64,000 bases of DNA, taken from the NCBI GenBank assembly GCA_965116785.1, contig OZ220731.1, forward strand, positions 1,550,001-1,614,000, read 5' to 3'. Source of the DNA: Bin87 sp965116785. GTDB taxonomy: Bacteria > Chloroflexota > Dehalococcoidia > Lucifugimonadales > UBA3495. The position numbers were made by a program, and so were the translations under genes. Of the stretch, positions 59,127 through 64,000 are shown in pieces. The notes beneath the pieces are model-generated. The model searched no databases. It was not told the origin of the DNA and saw nothing but the letters and a program-made list of their open reading frames with translations. The number at the start of each line of letters is the position of its first letter. Position 1 is the first letter of the stretch.

Positions 59127-59927
59127 ATGCGCGTTGACGTTCACACCCACATATGGCCGGACCGGATTGCCGGCGCGGTGGCGGAAAACATGGAAACGGA
59201 CCTGGGATTTGCCGCCATCGCGGCGAACACCGTGGACGGGATCAAGGCGCACATGGCAGCGGCCGGAGTGGACAAGTCGATCGTTCTGGGAGTGGCGGCG
59301 CGGGCGGACCAAGTGCGTCGGGCCAACGATTGGCTCATCTCCATCGCGGACGAAAACCTGGTCCCCTTCGGAGCGGTGCATCCGGACCTTCCGGACAAGG
59401 CCGGCGAGATCCGGCACCTGCGTGAAAACGGCGTTAAGGGCATCAAGATGCACCCGGTGATCAACGGGTTCTACCCCGACGATCCGCAGTGGTTCCCGGT
59501 CTACGAGGAATTGGGCGCAGACATGACCCTGTCCATCCACGCCGGACGTTTGCCCCACCAGGGAACCGACGCGCCGCTTTACGCCGCGCCGGAGCGGATC
59601 GCGAACATCGTGCGCCGGTTCCCCCGGCTGAAGGTCATCGCTTTGCATTTGGGCGGGTTCTATATGCTGGACGAGGCGGAACGCGAGCTGATGGGTCACG
59701 AGAACGTGCTGGTGGACACCACCTGGCCGCCGTCGATTCGCGAACTCACCGCCGAAACGCTGACCGCCATTATCGGCAAGCACGGCGCGCACAAGGTCTG
59801 TTTCGGGACCGACTATCCGCTGGTAGACATGGGCAGCGAGTCGGAGTACCTGGCTTCCCTGCCCCTCACCTCGGATCAGGTAGAGGGCATACTGGGCGAG
59901 AACGCCCGGAGGTTCATCGGGTTGTAG
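59127..59927 (+). CDS. Amidohydrolase family 2 (metal-dependent hydrolase/decarboxylase)
   Basis: A 266-residue TIM-barrel protein. Metal ligands are HxH at the start (MRVDVHTHIWP), His in GIKMHPVINGFYPDD or MTLSIHAGR, and Asp in VCFGTDYPLVD. The fold is that of the amidohydrolase_2 group, including decarboxylases of aromatic and other acids. ATG 59127 is chosen as the core starts immediately after it. Convergent with the peptidase gene after 5 bases. Confidence 0.88.
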   Translation: MRVDVHTHIWPDRIAGAVAENMETDLGFAAIAANTVDGIKAHMAAAGVDKSIVLGVAARADQVRRANDWLISIADENLVPFGAVHPDLPDKAGEIRHLRENGVKGIKMHPVINGFYPDDPQWFPVYEELGADMTLSIHAGRLPHQGTDAPLYAAPERIANIVRRFPRLKVIALHLGGFYMLDEAERELMGHENVLVDTTWPPSIRELTAETLTAIIGKHGAHKVCFGTDYPLVDMGSESEYLASLPLTSDQVEGILGENARRFIGL

Positions 59928-59932
59928 CGGCT

Positions 59933-62008
59933 TCAGTCCGCAGCGTCGGCCATGCCCAGGGCGTGCAGGACGAACGCGTATTCCTCGGCGACCTCCTTGA
60001 TGCGTTCGAACCGGCCGGAGGCCCCGGCGTGGCCCGAGTCCATGTGGGTCTTGAGGAGGAGCGGTCGGTCGTCGGTGCGCATGGTGCGCAACTTGGCGAC
60101 CCATTTCGCCGGCTCCCAATAGGTGACCCGGGGATCGCTTATGCCGGCCGTGACCAGCATGGGCGGGTAATCCTGCTCACGCACGTTGTCGTAGGGCGAA
60201 TAGGTGCGCATGTAGCGGTAGGACTGTTCGTCGTTGGGATTGCCCCACTCGTTGTATTCCATGGTGGTCAGGGGAAGAGTGTCGTCCAGCATGGTATTCA
60301 GCACGTCGACGAACGGGACATGGGCCGCCACGCAGCCGAAGAGGTCGGGGCGCTCGTTGATGACCGCACCCATCAGCATGCCGCCGGCGCTGCCTCCGGC
60401 GGCGGCGATGCGGCCACCGGTGGTGTATCCCTCAGCGACCAGGTACTCGGCGCAGTCAATGAAGTCGTTGAAGGTGTTGCGCTTGTTCAGCAGTTTGCCG
60501 TTCTCGTACCAGTCCCAGCCCATTTCCATGCCGCCCCGGATGTGGGCGATGGCGAAAATGAACCCGCGGTCGACCAGGCTCAAAACGGACACGCTGAAAT
60601 TGGCGTCCATGTTCAGGCCGTAGCTGCCGTAGCCGTAGAGATACAGCGGAGCGCTGCCGTCAACCGGGGTGTCGCGGCGTCTCAGCAGGCTGATGGGGAC
60701 CGCCGTGCCGTCTCGGCCCGCAGCCCAGACGCGGCGGGTCTCATACTGGCCGACGTCGTGTCCGGAGGGTATTTCCTGCTGCTTGCGCAGGACGCGCTCC
60801 CGAGTCGCCATGTCATAGTCGTAAACCGCTGCCGGGGTCTTCAGGGACGTGTAGCCGAACCGCAGGGTGCTGGTGTCGAATTCCCGGCCGCTGCGGGCCG
60901 ACATGGCGAAGTCATCCTCGTCCACTCCGGAAATGTAGTGAGCGTCCCCGTCGGAAAGCCGGAGCACCATGACCTGGGGCAGACCTTCCTGACGACAGGC
61001 GACGACCAAATGGTCGCGGTAGGCCAGGACCCCTCGGATGGGCCGCCCTGGCTCGTGCTCCATGAAGTCCGACCAATGCTCCCAACCGGGATTGTCGATT
61101 GGGGCAGTGGACAGCATGAAGTCCTTGGCCCCCTCCCCGTTGTGGCGGATAAAGAATCGCTCGCCATGGTCGACCACATCGTATTCAAAATCGGTGGCGC
61201 GCGGTTCGATCAATACCGGCGTCGAAACAGGGTCGTTGGCGTCCAGGAACCGGAACTCGGACATATTGTTGCCGCCGGCGCCGATGTATATGAACCGGCC
61301 GCTGTTGGACTTGCCCACGCCGACGAAAAACCGCGGGTCCTCCTCCTGGTACACCAATTCGTCCGAGGCGGGATCGGCGCCCAGGGTATGGCGATTCACG
61401 CGGACCGGCCGGTGGTGTTCGTCGAGAACCGAGTAGTAGATGGTCCGGTTGTCGTTGGCCCACTCCAGGCCGTAGTAGGTATTGGGAATCTCGTCGGCCA
61501 GGGTTTCGCCAGTTTCCAGGTCCAGGACCCTGATGGTGAACTGTTCGGAACCGTCGAAGTCCACGCCGTACGCGGCCAGTCGGTGATCGGGGCTGTTTTC
61601 GAAATCCGAGACCCGGGTGTAATCGCGACCTTCTGCCAGCAGATTGACGTCCAGCAGCACCTCTTCCGGTCCGTCGGGGCTGCCAACGCGGCGGCAGTAG
61701 ATGGGGTACTGGCCACCCTCTTCGTAACGGACGTAGTAATAGAAGTCGCCTTCCTTCTCGGGAACGGTATTGTCGTCCTCCTTGATGCGCCCGCGTATCT
61801 CTTCGTAGATCCGCTCCTGCAGGGAGGTCAAAGGCGCCATAAACGCCTCGGTGTATTCGTTCTCGGCGCGCAGGTACTGCATTGTCTCGGGGTCGTCCTG
61901 GTCCCGGAGCCAGTGCCAGGGGTCGACGCGATCGTCGCCATGGATGGAGTCGGTGTGGGCGCGCCGGGGCGCGGAAGGCGGGTCGGGCAACCCGTTGCCG
62001 GTGGTCAT
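59933..62008 (-). CDS. ptrB: Prolyl oligopeptidase family, oligopeptidase B type
   Basis: A 691-residue serine peptidase. The N-terminal part is a seven-bladed propeller (about 80-425); the catalytic domain holds Ser540 in AAGGSAGGMLMG, Asp625 in AGISDPRVTYWEP and His660 in MDSGHAGASGR. The DPRVxYWEP and EYNEWGNP motifs are those of oligopeptidase B, which cleaves short peptides after basic residues. No signal peptide. Confidence 0.92.
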   Translation of the reverse strand: MTTGNGLPDPPSAPRRAHTDSIHGDDRVDPWHWLRDQDDPETMQYLRAENEYTEAFMAPLTSLQERIYEEIRGRIKEDDNTVPEKEGDFYYYVRYEEGGQYPIYCRRVGSPDGPEEVLLDVNLLAEGRDYTRVSDFENSPDHRLAAYGVDFDGSEQFTIRVLDLETGETLADEIPNTYYGLEWANDNRTIYYSVLDEHHRPVRVNRHTLGADPASDELVYQEEDPRFFVGVGKSNSGRFIYIGAGGNNMSEFRFLDANDPVSTPVLIEPRATDFEYDVVDHGERFFIRHNGEGAKDFMLSTAPIDNPGWEHWSDFMEHEPGRPIRGVLAYRDHLVVACRQEGLPQVMVLRLSDGDAHYISGVDEDDFAMSARSGREFDTSTLRFGYTSLKTPAAVYDYDMATRERVLRKQQEIPSGHDVGQYETRRVWAAGRDGTAVPISLLRRRDTPVDGSAPLYLYGYGSYGLNMDANFSVSVLSLVDRGFIFAIAHIRGGMEMGWDWYENGKLLNKRNTFNDFIDCAEYLVAEGYTTGGRIAAAGGSAGGMLMGAVINERPDLFGCVAAHVPFVDVLNTMLDDTLPLTTMEYNEWGNPNDEQSYRYMRTYSPYDNVREQDYPPMLVTAGISDPRVTYWEPAKWVAKLRTMRTDDRPLLLKTHMDSGHAGASGRFERIKEVAEEYAFVLHALGMADAAD

Positions 62009-62044
62009 GTCGTAACTCCGGTGAGGTGCTAGGGTGAACCGTTA

Positions 62045-62518
62045 TCAGTCTGCCACAGGTTCGGCGGATACGGACCTGGATGCGGAATTGATCGCGGCCA
62101 GCTCGCCGGCCACATAGCGGCGGCACGCGCCGGGTCGCAACCGCGCGATCAAGGATCCTAGCCAACCGCCGTATTCGGCCTCAACAGTAAGGTAGGCGTT
62201 GCCGTCATCATCAGAAGTGTAGCCGGGATCCGCGTCAGAACAGAGACGAACCCAGTAGGAAAATTCGACGGAAAAACCGGGCCCGACCGTGCGGTGACTG
62301 AGCATCTCAGGTTCCTGGACGACGGTCATCAGGCTGGTGAACTTGTCACGTCCGATTTGCAGCTCAATGCGATTGCCCGGACTGGGTTCCCTGCCATCGG
62401 GCAGGTCGGAGCGGCGGTAGGCCGGGCCATGGATGGTGCGTGACGGAAAATCGATCACCGCATTCCAGGCTTCTTCCGGCGTGCAGGGGAGGATCTTGCC
62501 ATGTTCGAAAGAGCGCAT
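62045..62518 (-). CDS. SRPBCC-fold protein
   Basis: A 157-residue START/Bet v1-like protein: KILPCTPEEAWNAVIDFPSR, FTSLMTVVQEPEMLSHRTVGPGFSVEFSYWVRL and the C-terminal helix SLIARLRPGACRRYVAGEL. The fold binds hydrophobic ligands; no particular ligand can be named. It ends 36 bases upstream of the peptidase start, on the same strand, and probably shares its transcript. Confidence 0.8.
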   Translation of the reverse strand: MRSFEHGKILPCTPEEAWNAVIDFPSRTIHGPAYRRSDLPDGREPSPGNRIELQIGRDKFTSLMTVVQEPEMLSHRTVGPGFSVEFSYWVRLCSDADPGYTSDDDGNAYLTVEAEYGGWLGSLIARLRPGACRRYVAGELAAINSASRSVSAEPVAD

Positions 62519-62688
62519 GTTTTTCCTTGCTGTGGGGCGCCGATGACCCGTAACGCTCGCTGGCGCCGGGCTCCTGTACGAATCACAGGCTCAAGTCTAC
62601 ACAACGCCTGCCGACAGGGCCTACTTTCCAAGTTGACCGGTACAACGATTTATGCAATGGTAGCGCATCCGGCGCGACGGACACGCAG

Positions 62689-63957
62689 ATGACGAGCATC
62701 CCTGAAGGCGCCCTCACCGGCCTGAAAGTCCTGGACTTCACCCACTATGTGGCGGGGCCGTATTGCACCAAGCTGATGGCCGATTACGGCGCGGACGTGA
62801 TCAAAATGGAACGTCCCCCGGACGGTGACGGATCTCGCCGCATGGGGCCCTTTCCGGCCGACGAGCCGCATCGGGAAAAGAGCGCCCAGTTCCTGCATCT
62901 CAACACCAACAAGCGCGGCATCGCCGTGAACCTGAAGCGGAGCGAGTGCGCGAGTATCGTGGACCGACTCGCCGCGTGGGCCGACATTGTGGTCGAAAAC
63001 TACCGACCCGGCGTGGCCGACCGGTTGGGAATCGGCTACGAACGCCTGAGCGGCATCAACCCGGCGATCATCTACACCAGCATCTCGAACTTCGGCCAAA
63101 CGGGGCCGTACCGGGATTATCGCGGTTCAGAAATCGTTTTCTACGGCATGGGCGGCGAGATGCACTCCACTGGCCTGGCGGACCGGGAGCCGCTGAAGCT
63201 GGGCGGCAACGTGGGGCTGTACCAGGCCGGCGCGGTGGCCGCGGTGGCCACCATGGGAGCGGCATTGGTCGGCGCATTCTCCTCGGATGACGACGCGGAC
63301 GAGGCGATTGGACAGCACATCGACGTGTCCATCCTGGAAACACAACTGGGTTCGGTCGACCGCCGGCAGAGCGCGCTGCTGGCGTACCAGTACACCGGGG
63401 AACTCAGCCACCGGCCGTCTTCGGGCGGATCTGGCGGCTACCCGAACGCGGTGTATCCGTGCTCTGACGGGTATCTCCAGATCAACGGCAGCCGGATGTA
63501 CTTCCCTCGGGCCGTCTCGATGTTGGGCAATCCCGCGGAGTTGAGCACGGATCGTTGGATGGACCCATCCTCCCAGGGAAATGTGGAGATGCAGGAAGAA
63601 TTCGAAGGCCAATATTTCCTCCCGTGGATACTGGAGCGGACGCGGGCCGAAGCCTGGAGCGCCGCCCAGGAGAACCGGGTGCTTTCGGGCCCCATCAACA
63701 CCATGGCGGACCTGGACGTGGACCCATCGTTCAACGCCCGGGGGGTGTTTGCCGAGGGCGACCACCCGGTCGCGGGACGCATGAGGTACCCAGGACGGCC
63801 CTTTATCATGAACGGCTCACCGTGGCGACTGAGGCGCACCGCGCCGTTGCTGGGGCAGCACACGGTGGAGGTGATGAGAGAACTCGGCCTCTCGGACGCG
63901 GAAATCGGCGGTCTCCGAGAGGCCGGGGCGATCCTCGACAACGCAGAGGGGGATTAG
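62689..63957 (+). CDS. Class III CoA-transferase (CaiB/BaiF family)
   Basis: A 422-residue CoA-transferase. LKVLDFTHYVAGPYCTKLMADYGADVIKME, LNTNKRGIAVNLK and ENYRPGVADRLGIGYE are typical. The catalytic Asp of formyl-CoA transferases lies in an AD-L-T-x-G segment; the corresponding stretch here reads LKLGGNVGLYQAG, so Asp seems replaced, as in a subgroup of the family. Substrate unknown. The next gene, also of this family, starts 1 base after the stop. Confidence 0.9.
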   Translation: MTSIPEGALTGLKVLDFTHYVAGPYCTKLMADYGADVIKMERPPDGDGSRRMGPFPADEPHREKSAQFLHLNTNKRGIAVNLKRSECASIVDRLAAWADIVVENYRPGVADRLGIGYERLSGINPAIIYTSISNFGQTGPYRDYRGSEIVFYGMGGEMHSTGLADREPLKLGGNVGLYQAGAVAAVATMGAALVGAFSSDDDADEAIGQHIDVSILETQLGSVDRRQSALLAYQYTGELSHRPSSGGSGGYPNAVYPCSDGYLQINGSRMYFPRAVSMLGNPAELSTDRWMDPSSQGNVEMQEEFEGQYFLPWILERTRAEAWSAAQENRVLSGPINTMADLDVDPSFNARGVFAEGDHPVAGRMRYPGRPFIMNGSPWRLRRTAPLLGQHTVEVMRELGLSDAEIGGLREAGAILDNAEGD

Positions 63958-63958
63958 G

Positions 63959-64000
63959 ATGCCTCGCCTGCCGCTGGAGGGTCTCCGAGTCCTGGAAATC
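63959..64000 (+). CDS. Second class III CoA-transferase (partial, 5' end only)
   Basis: ATG at 63959 begins MPRLPLEGLRVLEI, the standard opening of CaiB/BaiF proteins, cut by the window end after 14 codons. It follows the previous CoA-transferase with a 1-base gap and probably forms a pair with it. Confidence 0.7.
   Translation, partial: MPRLPLEGLRVLEI

Noticed and set aside
59489..62032. 847-codon open frame antisense to the oligopeptidase
   Set aside because: No motif; mirrors the codon bias of the peptidase gene.
1..64000. CRISPR arrays, tRNA/rRNA genes, insertion sequences, prophage
   Set aside because: No regularly spaced repeats, cloverleaf or rRNA segments, transposase or phage structural genes were recognised on either strand.

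Overview
The window is GC-rich, densely packed bacterial chromosome with mostly housekeeping content. It looks like a Chloroflexota genome, perhaps of the Dehalococcoidia/SAR202 kind. This is inference from gene content: many flavin/F420-type luciferase-like oxidoreductases, SDRs, class III CoA-transferases, DUF1501/DUF1800 proteins and amidohydrolases, plus sigma70-like promoters and several near-leaderless starts. No rRNA, tRNA, CRISPR array, prophage or insertion sequence was seen.

Layout. 1-2.4 kb: end of an F420-type oxidoreductase, a SprT-like metalloprotease and a divergent protein with an internally duplicated domain. 2.4-11.9 kb: a minus-strand run rpmH-rnpA-yidD-(PQQ-repeat lipoprotein)-yidC-jag, then purF-purM-(small Gly-rich protein)-purH-exonuclease-SDR. 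The 45-residue L34 gene was recovered from the sequence, and purF has its own promoter. 12-19.8 kb: alpha/beta hydrolase, a mycothiol-type formaldehyde dehydrogenase, nucleoside hydrolase, peroxiredoxin, gamma-glutamyltransferase, dehalogenase and LLM oxidoreductase. 19.8-23.7 kb: pstC-pstA-pstB-phoU without pstS; PstC carries a fibronectin-III-like domain in its first external loop. 23.7-26.6 kb: ferredoxin-type sulfite/nitrite reductase and uroporphyrinogen-III synthase behind a Cys-codon leader peptide and an intrinsic terminator.

26.6-41.7 kb is mixed metabolism and repair: cupin, RadC, two tandem small-molecule-kinase paralogues, a TPP enzyme, hydrolase, PPOX protein, NnrE/D, AcpS, MetF, enoyl-CoA hydratase, DUF167, a PTP-like phosphatase, twin zinc-ribbon proteins, a JAMM protein, a Ca/Na antiporter and LeuB. 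41.8-52.7 kb: DUF1501, DUF1800, NHL protein, glcD-glcE-glcF, an AT-richer HNH-nuclease/mini-nucleotidyltransferase pair, and an alanine-glyoxylate-type aminotransferase. Together these suggest glycolate oxidation to glyoxylate and on to glycine. 52.7-58.1 kb: a divergent SDR and trpD-trpC-trpF-trpB with a secreted HNH-type lipoprotein at the 3' end. 58.2-64 kb: an AT-richer DUF3825-like gene, amidohydrolase, oligopeptidase B-like peptidase, SRPBCC protein and two CoA-transferases, the last cut by the window end.

The strongest candidate for something undescribed is at 23714-23915. A near-consensus promoter starts transcription at or next to the ATG of a 22-codon ORF with five Cys codons. Mutually exclusive hairpins and an intrinsic terminator follow, directly upstream of the reductase gene. 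This has the full architecture of a cysteine-responsive, ribosome-mediated transcription attenuator. Other points worth a check are the FnIII-like insert in PstC, five palindromes sharing a 7-bp outer arm, the HNH/nucleotidyltransferase pair, and several enzymes with substituted catalytic residues.
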